From Pseudaestuariivita atlantica (GTDB lineage Bacteria > Pseudomonadota > Alphaproteobacteria > Rhodobacterales > Rhodobacteraceae), in the NCBI RefSeq assembly GCF_001205715.1, contig NZ_AQQZ01000001.1, forward strand, positions 372,001 through 436,000: a DNA stretch of 64,000 bases, read 5' to 3'. The notes under the pieces are model-generated. The model saw only the letters and a list, made by a program, of their open reading frames with translations. It ran no database searches and had not been told where the DNA came from. This document shows, in pieces, positions 42,182 through 50,619 of the stretch (position 1 is its first letter; every line of letters begins with the position of its first letter). Both the position numbers and the translations under genes were made by a program.

Positions 42182-42933
42182 TGGCGGCCGTCCTTGAAAT
42201 CGGCAACCTCGCGCTGGGGTATCCCGACCTGACGCTGTTCCGCGGCCTGTCGATGGATCTTGAAGCCGGAACGACGCTGGCCGTGCTGGGCGCCAACGGG
42301 TCGGGGAAAAGCACCTTCGTCAAGATGCTCCTCGGCCTTGTCGATCCGCTGGCCGGACGCCTGACATGGACCGGCGGGCGACCGCGCGAGATCGGCTACC
42401 TTGCGCAGATGACCGAATTCGACCGGCGTTTCCCGATCCGCGTGCGCGACCTTGCCGCGATGGGGGCGTGGAAAGGCTTTGGTGCGCGCGGGCGGCTCGA
42501 TCGCGGGATGCAGGACAAGGTCGCGGCGGCGCTTGATGCGGCGGGCGTGCTGGATATCGCGGACCGGTCGCTGCATTCGCTGTCGGGCGGGCAGTTGCAA
42601 CGGGCGCTCTTTGCGCGCGTCATCATGCAGGACGCGCCGCTGATCCTGCTGGACGAACCCTTTGCCGCCGTCGATCAAAGCACCGAGGCGCATCTTCTCA
42701 CCATTCTCGACCGCTGGCGCGACGAGGGCCGCGTGGTGGTCCTTGTCGTGCATGACCTGTCGTCGGTGCTCGACCATTGCGACCACGCGCTGCTTCTGGG
42801 CAACGGGGAGGCCAGTTTCGGCCCGGTCCGGTCGCTGCTGACGCCGGAACGGCTTGTGTCGCAGGCCTACATGTCCCGCAGCCAGGCCGACTGGATGTTC
42901 CGGGCCGAGACGCCGGAGGCCGCGCATGTTTGA
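42181..42933 (+). CDS. Metal ABC importer ATPase (ZnuC/TroB-like)
   Basis: A 250-residue cytoplasmic ATPase. Visible are Walker A GANGSGKST, Q-loop GYLAQMTEFD, signature LSGGQLQRALFARV, Walker B LILLDEPFAAVD and switch His in VVHDLSS. The C-terminal ~25 residues (QADWMFRAETPEAAHV) are typical of metal-type ATPases. It is coupled by overlap to the small protein before it and to the permease after it. B12 riboswitch control suggests the imported metal is cobalt rather than zinc or manganese. Confidence 0.9.
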   Translation: MAAVLEIGNLALGYPDLTLFRGLSMDLEAGTTLAVLGANGSGKSTFVKMLLGLVDPLAGRLTWTGGRPREIGYLAQMTEFDRRFPIRVRDLAAMGAWKGFGARGRLDRGMQDKVAAALDAAGVLDIADRSLHSLSGGQLQRALFARVIMQDAPLILLDEPFAAVDQSTEAHLLTILDRWRDEGRVVVLVVHDLSSVLDHCDHALLLGNGEASFGPVRSLLTPERLVSQAYMSRSQADWMFRAETPEAAHV

Positions 42934-43828
42934 TCTGCTGGCCGAGATGTGGAGCTATGCCTTCATGCAGCGCGCCTTCGTGGCGACAACGGTGCTGTCG
43001 GCCTCGGTCGCGCCCGTGGGTGCGTTCCTCGTCCTGCGCCGCCTGTCGCTTGCGGGCGAGGCGATGGCGCATGCGATATCACCCGGCGTGGTGATCGGGT
43101 TCGTGGTGGCGGGCCTGTCGGTGTTCTCGCTCCTGATCGGCGGTCTGATCGCCGGGGTCGGGGCGGCAATCCTGACGGCGGTGCTGGCGCGCAAGACCAT
43201 CCTGCGCAGCGATGCGAGCCTTGCCTCGATCTATCTCATCGCGCTGGCGCTTGGCATCTTCATCCTGTCCGCCGCCGGGTCGGCGGTGCCACTGAAAAGC
43301 TTCCTCTTCGGGTCGATCCTTGGCATCGACGACGCGTCGCTGATCCTTGTGGGCGCCGTCGCGACGGTCACGCTGGTGTCTTTCGCCGTGCTGTTGCGGC
43401 CGCTGATCGTCAGCACCTGTGACCCGGTCTTCTTCGAGGCGCAGACGCGGCGGCCGATGCTGGTGGAGCAGGCATTCATGCTGATCCTTGTCCTCAACCT
43501 GCTGGCCGCGTTCAAGACGCTGGGGACGTTGATGGCGGTCGGCCTGATGATCCTGCCCGCGACCTCGGCGCGGTACTGGTCCAGCACGATCACCGGGCAG
43601 CTTGTCCTGTCGTTCCTGTTCGCGCTGGCCAGCTCGTGGCTGGGGCTGACCCTGTCCTACCTCTTTCCTGAAACGCCGTCCGGCCCGGCCATCGTGCTGA
43701 CGGCGGGTGGTTTCTTCCTGCTGTCCGTCCTTGCCGGGCCGCTGGGGTTTGGCCTGTCGCCGCGCCGGTCGGTGCGGCGACGGCCATCGGCGCTGTCACG
43801 CTCTGCCACCGAAAGAACACGCCAATGA
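42926..43828 (+). CDS. Metal ABC importer permease (ZnuB/TroC-like)
   Basis: A 300-residue inner-membrane permease of the ABC-3 family with seven to eight helices. Typical segments are the N-terminal WSYAFMQRAFVATTVLSASV, the conserved GEAMAHAISPGVVIG and KTLGTLMAVGLMILPAT near the C-terminus. The ATG lies inside the ATPase stop region (8-base overlap) and its own stop overlaps the binding-protein start (ATGA). It has a basic C-terminal tail (RRSVRRRPSALSRS). Confidence 0.92.
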   Translation: MFDLLAEMWSYAFMQRAFVATTVLSASVAPVGAFLVLRRLSLAGEAMAHAISPGVVIGFVVAGLSVFSLLIGGLIAGVGAAILTAVLARKTILRSDASLASIYLIALALGIFILSAAGSAVPLKSFLFGSILGIDDASLILVGAVATVTLVSFAVLLRPLIVSTCDPVFFEAQTRRPMLVEQAFMLILVLNLLAAFKTLGTLMAVGLMILPATSARYWSSTITGQLVLSFLFALASSWLGLTLSYLFPETPSGPAIVLTAGGFFLLSVLAGPLGFGLSPRRSVRRRPSALSRSATERTRQ

Positions 43829-44703
43829 TCCTGCGCGCCATCTTTGCACCTTTCCTCGCTTCGGCGCTTCTATGGCTGGCAGCAATGCCGGCGCAGGCCG
43901 ACAAGCTGAACGTTGTCGCCAGCTTCTCGATCCTCGGCGACATGGTCGAACAGGTGGTGGGCGAACGCGCCAGCGTCACGACCATCGTGGGGCCGGACGC
44001 GGATGCCCATGTCTATCAGCCCTCGGTCGCAGATGCGCGCGCGGTGGCTGGGGCCGACGTGATCTTTGTCAACGGGCTGGGGTTCGAGACGTGGTCGGAC
44101 ACGCTGATCGCCGAGTCCGGGACCGCGGCGACCGTGTTTGTGGCGACGCGCGGCATCGACCCCGTCATGATCGAGGGCGGCGTCGATCCGCATGCCTGGA
44201 ACGCGCTGTCGAACGGTGTCCTCTACGTCCGCAACATCGCCGAGGCCATGTCAGACGTGATGCCGGACCACGCTGCCGAATTCGAGGCCAACGCGGCCGC
44301 CTACATCGCCGAACTCGAAGCGCTGGAGGACGAGGCCAGGGCGCGGCTGGCCGCTTTGCCCACCGACAGACGCACGGTTGTAACCGCGCATGACGCTTTC
44401 GGGTACCTCGCCGATGCCTACGGCCTGACCTTCCTCGCACCCGTCGGCATCGATACCGAGGCGGAACCGTCGGCGCGCGACCTCGCCGCGCTGATCGCGC
44501 AAATCCGGCAACAGGGCGTTGCGGCGCTCTTCGTGGAAAACATCACCAGCCCCGCGCTGGTCCGTCAGATCGCCGACGAGACCGGGCTAGAGATAGGCGG
44601 GCGGCTCTTCTCCGATGCCCTGTCCGAACGTGGCGGGCCGGCGACCAGCTATGTCGCGATGTTCCGCCACAACCTCGGCACCATCCTCGACGCGCTGGAA
44701 TAG
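43825..44703 (+). CDS. Metal ABC importer binding protein (TroA/ZnuA-like)
   Basis: A 292-residue periplasmic metal-binding protein. The signal peptide ends near PAQA (residue 24). The ligand set is readable as His in DAHVYQP, His in DPHAW, His in TAHDAFGY and Asp in FSDALSE, which is H-H-H-D as in TroA. The His-rich loop of many ZnuA proteins is absent. It is the last gene of the B12-controlled operon and converges on dddP with 9 bases between. The metal is probably cobalt by regulation, not by structure. Confidence 0.9.
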   Translation: MILRAIFAPFLASALLWLAAMPAQADKLNVVASFSILGDMVEQVVGERASVTTIVGPDADAHVYQPSVADARAVAGADVIFVNGLGFETWSDTLIAESGTAATVFVATRGIDPVMIEGGVDPHAWNALSNGVLYVRNIAEAMSDVMPDHAAEFEANAAAYIAELEALEDEARARLAALPTDRRTVVTAHDAFGYLADAYGLTFLAPVGIDTEAEPSARDLAALIAQIRQQGVAALFVENITSPALVRQIADETGLEIGGRLFSDALSERGGPATSYVAMFRHNLGTILDALE

Positions 44704-44712
44704 CGCGGGCCG

Positions 44713-46050
44713 CTATCCCACGAGGCGCGGATCGAACGGGTACTTCGTCAGGTTCTCGTACCCGTCCTCGGTGATCAGCACCTGGTCTTCCAGCTTGATC
44801 GAGAAATCGCCGCCGACCTCGCCCAGAAGAACCTCGACACAAAGCGTCATGCCCGGCTCCAGCGGATAGTCGAAGGCGCCCGGCACGGCCTTGTCGGGAT
44901 AGGCGACCAGCGGCCATTCATCACACAGGCCCACACCGTGCATCAAGCAGCCGTATTTCTGGGCCTGGAACTTGTCGTCGAGCCTGTGACAGTTCGCCGT
45001 CAGTTCAGGGATCATCACGCCGGGTTTCAGCATCTCCATGTTGGTCTGGATATGCTCGATCCCGTGGTTCATCGCATAGATCATGTCGGGGCGGGGTTTT
45101 TCGTCGCCGATCCACCACGTGCGCGAGATGTCGGTGCAGATGCCGTAGGCGCCGACAAGGTCGGTGTCGAAGGCGAGGATTTCGTTGTTCTGGCAGATGC
45201 GCGGCCCGCATTCCTGGAACCACGGGTTGGTGCGCTGGCCTGACGTGAGCAGGCGGGTTTCGATCCATTCGCCGCCGCGCCGGATGTTCTCGGCATGCAG
45301 GATCGCCCAGACGTCATCCTCGGACACGCCGCCGCCGGGGATCTGGCTGCGGGCGAAATCCTCCATCGCGTAACACGCGGCCTCGCAGGCGTGAGACGAA
45401 CAGCGCATCGCCTTGATCTCGTCCGGGCCTTTGACGGAGCGGGCCTTTTCGGTGACCTCTTCGCCCTCCATCACCTCGAACCCCTGCGCCTCCAGCGCGC
45501 GGAGGCCGTGCAGCATGGGTTTGTCGACGGCGAGCCGCATGTTGCCGGGCGCGTGTTCGGCGCACAGACGCCGCACCTCGTTCGAGAAGACGTCGGCGGC
45601 CACGTCGATCTTGTCGCCCCGGTCGAAATAGAACAGGTCCGCGCCCGACCGCGCCTCCCGCACTAGCGGGTTGAATGACGACAGGAAGGGCGAGTTCTTG
45701 TAGTCCCAGATCACCATGTAGCCGTCGGCGCAGACCAGCACGGCGCGGAACGGGTTGTGCGTGTTCCAGAGCTGCATGTTGGTCGAGTCGGTGGCGTAGC
45801 GGATGTTGAGCGGGTCAAACATCAGAAGGCCCGCGTAATCGCGGTCGACGATGTGCTGCGTCAAGCGCTTCCAGCGGTATTCGCGCATCGCGGCAAGGTT
45901 CGGCAATTCCAGCCCGGCGGCTTCCCATTCGCGGAAGGCCAGCTGCGTCGGCCCGATCTCGATCCGGTCGGAATCATTCGGAGAGCCGTCGCCCAGCGTC
46001 GCGCCACGGGTCGGATCAATCTTGCGGGTGTCGCGGTAGTGCTGATTCAT
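44713..46050 (-). CDS. dddP: DMSP lyase DddP (M24 peptidase fold)
   Basis: A 445-residue cytosolic enzyme. It cleaves dimethylsulfoniopropionate to dimethyl sulfide and acrylate. The N-terminus MNQHYRDTRKIDPTRGATLG and the NIRYATDSTNMQLWNTHNPF region match roseobacter DddP as I remember it. M24-type metal-site regions are visible: FDTDLVGAYGICTDISRTW (Asp residues), HGVGLCDEWP (His), EVLLGEVGG and KLEDQVLI (Glu). GGGAGG precedes ATG 46050. It is divergent from the DUF3445 gene. No other DMSP gene is in the window. Confidence 0.88.
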   Translation of the reverse strand: MNQHYRDTRKIDPTRGATLGDGSPNDSDRIEIGPTQLAFREWEAAGLELPNLAAMREYRWKRLTQHIVDRDYAGLLMFDPLNIRYATDSTNMQLWNTHNPFRAVLVCADGYMVIWDYKNSPFLSSFNPLVREARSGADLFYFDRGDKIDVAADVFSNEVRRLCAEHAPGNMRLAVDKPMLHGLRALEAQGFEVMEGEEVTEKARSVKGPDEIKAMRCSSHACEAACYAMEDFARSQIPGGGVSEDDVWAILHAENIRRGGEWIETRLLTSGQRTNPWFQECGPRICQNNEILAFDTDLVGAYGICTDISRTWWIGDEKPRPDMIYAMNHGIEHIQTNMEMLKPGVMIPELTANCHRLDDKFQAQKYGCLMHGVGLCDEWPLVAYPDKAVPGAFDYPLEPGMTLCVEVLLGEVGGDFSIKLEDQVLITEDGYENLTKYPFDPRLVG

Positions 46051-46197
46051 GCGCAGTGCCTCCCTTTTGGGCAAGGTTGCGTGCGCGCGTATGGGCCGTC
46101 GTGTCAGATTGCGACCCGATCCATGCCGTTTTCGGAAGGCGGGACTGGGCGGTCACCCCCTCTTTTCCTCCGTCACCCGGCGGGGCAGGGTAGGGCC

Positions 46198-46953
46198 ATG
46201 GCGATCCTGCAAACCTCCGTTCCCTATCCCGTCGATCCGCATGCGCGTCTGCCGGGGATCGGGCCGACGCAGGATTGGCTGCACCGGGACGAGGCCTATG
46301 CCGCGCAGATGGCCGAGCGGGTGCGGCTGTTGCGCGACCGGCGGGACGAGGTTCACGCGCTGCTGCCGGAGGGTCGCGCCGCGGCGGAGGAATTGCTGGA
46401 GGCGATCCTTGCAGAAGTGTCGGGCTGGCCGGGGTTCGAGGTGAGCTCGGACAGGGTGGCATGTCCGGACGGGCGGGGGGTTGCGATCGATAGGTCCGAT
46501 CCGCTCGGCACGGCCGCGCGGATCGTGCAGGAGGACCTGTGCCTGATGGAGGAAGGGCCCGACGGTCACGTCATGACGGGGGCGGTGCTGTGTTTTCCCG
46601 CGTCATGGATGCTGTCGGAAAAGATCGGGCGGCCCCTGTCGGGGATCCACGATCCGGTGGAGGAGTATGACGGCACGCTCGAACGGCGGGTGCAGCGCCT
46701 GTTCGACGCGATCAGACCCGGCACGATCCTGATGCGCCACAACGCGCTTTGGTACCACGACCCGGCCCTGTTCCAGCCCCGGTCGATCCATGCGCGGCGC
46801 GACAAGCCGGATTACGGCCACGGCGACTACCTGCGCACCGAACGCCAGACGTTGCGGCGCCTGCCACGCACCGGCGCGGTCGTCTTTGCGATCCACACCT
46901 TCATACTTCATCGGGAAGATGGAGAACGCGCTCTAAGCGTCTCTTCAGAATGA
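46198..46953 (+). CDS. DUF3445 (haem-dependent oxidative N-demethylase-like) protein
   Basis: A 251-residue cytosolic protein of the DUF3445 family, whose characterised members are haem-dependent oxidative N-demethylases of secondary amines. The conserved CFPASWMLSEKIGRPLSGIHDPV block and RHNALWYHDP are visible, as is LRTERQTLRRLPRTGAVVFAI near the C-terminus. ATG 46198 is preferred over longer frames because the family begins AILQTSVPYP. It is divergent from dddP across 147 bases, so shared regulation is possible. Confidence 0.85.
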   Translation: MAILQTSVPYPVDPHARLPGIGPTQDWLHRDEAYAAQMAERVRLLRDRRDEVHALLPEGRAAAEELLEAILAEVSGWPGFEVSSDRVACPDGRGVAIDRSDPLGTAARIVQEDLCLMEEGPDGHVMTGAVLCFPASWMLSEKIGRPLSGIHDPVEEYDGTLERRVQRLFDAIRPGTILMRHNALWYHDPALFQPRSIHARRDKPDYGHGDYLRTERQTLRRLPRTGAVVFAIHTFILHREDGERALSVSSE

Positions 46954-46984
46954 AAAATCCCCGCCAGAGGCCCTGGCGGGGATT
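46953..46984 (-). terminator. Terminator of the transglycosylase gene
   Basis: A perfect 12-bp stem (46956-46967 with 46973-46984), loop 5 bases, is followed on the minus strand by TTTTT (46957-46953). It sits against the DUF3445 stop and may also stop plus-strand transcripts. Confidence 0.88.
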
Positions 46985-47011
46985 GTGCGTTTCCGTGCGT
47001 CCGGACTGCGG

Positions 47012-47827
47012 TCAGCCGTCGACCCGCTGCGCCGCGTAGACGATGGCGCGCAGGTAGTTGCCGCTGTCGTTCCAGACCGACAGCACGTTGTAGTTGCGGG
47101 TGCCTTCGCCATAGGGCGCGCCCTTCTGCCAGCCGTTCCGGGCCAGCATGTTCGCGGCCGAGGCGAGCGCATCGACCGCCGAATAGGGATCGACCTTGCC
47201 GTCGCCGTTGCCGTCGACGCCGTAGCGCACCCAGTTGCCCGCGAGGAACTGCATGTGCCCCAGTTCACCCGACGGGCCGCCGCGGGTATTGGCCGAGATC
47301 ACGCCACGATCCACCAGTTGCAACGCCGCGATGGCATGCGGTTCGAACCGGGGGTGACGGCGGCAATAGCTGGCCAGCGTGACCGCGCCGCCGACGATGG
47401 GCGTTTCGCCAAGATAGCCGCCCCACGACGTCTCCAGTCCCCAGATCGTGGCAAGGATACCTGCCGGCACGCCGAACCGGCGCTCGATCGAGGCGAAGGT
47501 GTTGGGATTGCGCGCCTTCTTGTTCCGCGCGGCGCGAATGAACGCCTCGGCCGTCGAGCCGGACCGCTTGGCGAGGAACGTCGCCGGGTCTGCCTGCAAG
47601 GTGCCCGACTGGCTCGAGGGGCGGCTTTCGAACCGCCACGTGATGCCGGACAGGCGCGCGTTTGCGAGGGCTTGCAAACCCCGTTGCTGCACGCCGCTGG
47701 CGCGTGCGTCCTGCGCGAGGCCGTTCTTGTACCCGTCGAACGCACCTTTCGACGTGATGCAGGTGGCGGCTTGCAGGGGCAGGGCGGGAAGGGCGGCAAG
47801 GCAAAGGGTAGCGAGGATACGGCGCAT
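47012..47827 (-). CDS. Lytic murein transglycosylase (SLT_2, MltB-like)
   Basis: A 271-residue periplasmic enzyme that cleaves peptidoglycan strands to anhydro-muropeptides. The signal peptide covers 1-20 (ends LPLQA). The fold is visible in GVPAGILATIWGLETSWGGY with catalytic Glu, then GGPSGELGHMQFLAGNW and a C-terminal EF-hand-like DGNGDGKVDPY. ATG 47827 gives the proper signal. It is followed by a strong terminator. The upstream spacer to the next gene is 366 bases. Confidence 0.9.
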   Translation of the reverse strand: MRRILATLCLAALPALPLQAATCITSKGAFDGYKNGLAQDARASGVQQRGLQALANARLSGITWRFESRPSSQSGTLQADPATFLAKRSGSTAEAFIRAARNKKARNPNTFASIERRFGVPAGILATIWGLETSWGGYLGETPIVGGAVTLASYCRRHPRFEPHAIAALQLVDRGVISANTRGGPSGELGHMQFLAGNWVRYGVDGNGDGKVDPYSAVDALASAANMLARNGWQKGAPYGEGTRNYNVLSVWNDSGNYLRAIVYAAQRVDG

Positions 47828-48193
47828 GAATGGTCTCCGGAACAAGATTTCCCGGAGATTAACAGACCGCCTCCATCCGGCAAGATGCCGACTTGGGTCA
47901 GCAAGGTCCCGCGCATCCGGTCCCGAGGCGGCGTGGCCTTGCAGATTACGCGCAACGAAGTGTCGGGATTGCAGGGTGTTACCTTTTCCGGAGCGACATT
48001 CTGTCACAACCCACGGCCTGCAGCTTACAGAAACAACGCAATTTTAACGAAAGTTAACGAAATACTAACAGAATCGTAGGTCTTGCCACATTGCTGCCAC
48101 ATTTCCCTTTAGAGTTGTTTTTGGGCGAGGGGTGGTCCGGGTCGGGTGTATGGCATCGGCGCATCTCCAAAGACAATAAAAGGAGCAGACAGG
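47828..48193. promoter_or_regulatory. Intergenic region with CtrA-like boxes and a 9-bp direct repeat
   Basis: This is the only AT-rich stretch nearby. It contains TTAACGAAAGTTAACGAAAT (48044-48063) followed by CTAAC (48065-48069). These form two overlapping CtrA-like sites, TTTA-N7-TTAAC (48043-48058) and TTAA-N7-CTAAC (48054-48069). TGCCACATT occurs twice (48084-48092 and 48095-48103, 11-bp period). The promoter of the gene at 48194 should lie here. No other gene is seen. Confidence 0.5.
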
Positions 48194-48505
48194 ATGCCGA
48201 GGGACACTCAGTTTCCCAAGCAAAGCCGTACTCAGGCGGATAGAGTTAAACGAGTTTTTGCCGGTTTCGTGGTTACTGCCGTTGAGGAAGCCGCTGAAGA
48301 TGAAAAACGCGATGGTTCCGGTGGAACGGCCATCGTCGAATGGGCGCAATCACGGGAAGGCCGCGAGATCCTCATCAAGGCCGGGATCAATCCGGGCGAG
48401 AAATGCGTCGACACGCTGCACCGGCTGGTGCTCGACCGCGCCGCCGAAGGCAAGAGCTGGTCGGGACGCGAGATCGTCGTCAAGCTGAAGACATCCACCG
48501 AATAG
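48194..48505 (+). CDS. Small protein of unknown function
   Basis: A 103-residue, charged, probably soluble protein, MPRDTQFPKQSRTQADRVKR..., with no signal or membrane helix. Predicted helices cover KRVFAGFVVTAVEEAAED and AIVEWAQSREGREILIKAG. One Cys is present (GEKCVDTL). No family is recognised. AGGAG at 48181-48185 supports ATG 48194. It is a single-gene unit with CtrA-like boxes upstream and a strong terminator downstream, so it is probably a real, regulated gene. Confidence 0.6.
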   Translation: MPRDTQFPKQSRTQADRVKRVFAGFVVTAVEEAAEDEKRDGSGGTAIVEWAQSREGREILIKAGINPGEKCVDTLHRLVLDRAAEGKSWSGREIVVKLKTSTE

Positions 48506-48529
48506 GATCAGGTCGGGACAGGAAGCGAG

Positions 48530-48552
48530 GGGCGCCGCGAGGCGCCCTTTTT
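48530..48552 (+). terminator. Terminator of the small unknown gene
   Basis: A 7-bp GC stem (GGGCGCC with GGCGCCC) closed by a GCGA tetraloop (48537-48540) is followed by TTTTT (48548-48552). This is a textbook intrinsic terminator. Confidence 0.92.
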
Positions 48553-48561
48553 CGTTTCCCT

Positions 48562-48597
48562 GAAAAGAGAGAAGGCGCCCCGGAACGGAGCGCCTTC
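48562..48597 (-). terminator. Terminator of glnA
   Basis: An 8-bp stem, GAAGGCGC (48571-48578) with GCGCCTTC (48590-48597), is followed on the minus strand by TCTCTTTT. It ends the glnB-glnA transcript. Confidence 0.75.
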
Positions 48598-48659
48598 GCA
48601 TTTGCCGACCTGTGGAAACCGCGCGCCAGCAAAAGAAGGCACGCGGCAGGGAGAGGCGG

Positions 48660-50066
48660 TCAGCAGCTGTAGTAAAGCTGGAATTCCATCGGGTGCGGCG
48701 TGTGTTCATACGCCTCGATCTCTTCCATCTTCAGGTCGATGTAACCGGCGATCTGGTCCTTGGTGAACACGTCGCCCGCCAGCAGGAAGTCCATGTCGGC
48801 CTCCAGCTCCTCGAGCGCCTCGCGCAGGCTGCCGCAGACCGTCGGGATGTCGGCCAGTTCCTCGGCAGGCAGGTCGTAGAGGTTCTTGTCCATCGCCTCG
48901 CCGGGATCGATCTTGTTCTTGATGCCGTCCAGACCGGCCATCAGGAGTGCGGCAAAGCACAGGTAGGGGTTTGCCGACGGATCGGGGAAGCGGGCCTCGA
49001 CGCGCTTGGCTTTCGGCGACTCGGTCCACGGGATACGGACACAACCCGAACGGTTGCGGGCCGAGTAGGCGCGCAGAACCGGTGCTTCAAAGCCGGGGAT
49101 CAGGCGTTTGTAGCTGTTGGTCGACGGGTTGGTGAACGCGTTCAACGCCTTGGCGTGCTTAAGGATGCCGCCGATGAAGTACAGCGCTTCCTGGGACAGG
49201 TCGGCGTACTTGTCGCCAGCAAACAGCGGCTTGCCGTCTTTCCAGATCGACATGTTGCAGTGCATGCCGGTGCCGTTGTCGCCCGCGATGGGTTTCGGCA
49301 TGAACGTCGCCGACTTGCCGTAGGCGTGCGCCACGTTGTGGATGATGTACTTGTACTTCTGCAGCTCGTCCGCCTGCTTGGTGAGCGAGTCGAAGATCAG
49401 GCCAAGCTCGTGCTGGCACGACGCCACCTCGTGGTGGTGCTTGTCGACCTTCATGCCGATGCGCTTCATCGTCGACAGCATTTCCGAACGCAGGTCCTGC
49501 GCCTCGTCGGTGGGGTTCACCGGGAAGTAGCCGCCCTTGACGCCGGGACGGTGGCCCATGTTGCCCATCTCGTAATCGGTGTCGGTGTTCCACGACGCGT
49601 CCGTGGCATCGACCTCGTAGGAGACCTTGTTCATCGCGGTCGAGAACTTGACGTCGTCGAACAGGAAGAACTCTGCCTCGGGGCCGAAAAACGCGGTGTC
49701 GCCGATGCCCGAGGATTTCAGGTAGGCCTCTGCCTTCTCGGCGGTGCCGCGCGGGTCGCGGTCATAGGCTTCGCCGGTGTCGGGTTCGACGACCGAGCAG
49801 TGTACGCAGAGCGTCTTTTCGGCGTAGAACGGATCGATATAGGCGCTTTCGGTGTCGGGCATCAGTTTCATGTCCGACGCTTCGATGGATTTCCAGCCGG
49901 CGATCGACGAACCGTCGAACATGAAGCCTTCTTCGAGGAAATCGGCATCGACCTGGTCCGACATGACCGTCACGTGCTGCAGCTTGCCGCGCGGGTCGGT
50001 GAAACGGATGTCGACGTATTCGACGTCCTCGTCTTTGATCGTCTTCAAGACGTTGTCTACACTCAT
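48660..50066 (-). CDS. glnA: Glutamine synthetase type I GlnA
   Basis: A cytosolic dodecameric enzyme of 468 residues that makes glutamine from glutamate, ammonia and ATP. Signatures visible are [23 protein letters not shown], the ATP-site [11 protein letters not shown] and [17 protein letters not shown]. The adenylylation Tyr is in KNLYDLP near residue 397, so activity is probably controlled by GlnE. It lies 55 bases downstream of glnB, the usual alphaproteobacterial order. Confidence 0.97.
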   Translation of the reverse strand: MSVDNVLKTIKDEDVEYVDIRFTDPRGKLQHVTVMSDQVDADFLEEGFMFDGSSIAGWKSIEASDMKLMPDTESAYIDPFYAEKTLCVHCSVVEPDTGEAYDRDPRGTAEKAEAYLKSSGIGDTAFFGPEAEFFLFDDVKFSTAMNKVSYEVDATDASWNTDTDYEMGNMGHRPGVKGGYFPVNPTDEAQDLRSEMLSTMKRIGMKVDKHHHEVASCQHELGLIFDSLTKQADELQKYKYIIHNVAHAYGKSATFMPKPIAGDNGTGMHCNMSIWKDGKPLFAGDKYADLSQEALYFIGGILKHAKALNAFTNPSTNSYKRLIPGFEAPVLRAYSARNRSGCVRIPWTESPKAKRVEARFPDPSANPYLCFAALLMAGLDGIKNKIDPGEAMDKNLYDLPAEELADIPTVCGSLREALEELEADMDFLLAGDVFTKDQIAGYIDLKMEEIEAYEHTPHPMEFQLYYSC

Positions 50067-50121
50067 CTTTTCCCTAAGTCCCTAAGTTGAGGTTGTTCTG
50101 GTGACGGGCCCTGCGCGCGGG

Positions 50122-50478
<357 letters not shown>

Positions 50479-50619
50479 CTAAGGGGCGTGAGACCACTTC
50501 TCTTGTAGGCCCACAATCGCGTAGGTTGCCTTGGCATGGCGTCCCACCGAGAATCCAGAGGGACCGCCTGTGAATCGTGCAATCTGCACAAAATTTACTC
50601 AGTTTGTGAAAACTCCCCC

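Noticed and set aside
42181-44703. Annotation of the importer as zinc-specific ZnuABC
   Set aside because: No Zur-like palindrome was seen, the ZnuA His-rich loop is missing, and a B12 riboswitch stands in front. Zinc is not excluded but is not the best reading.
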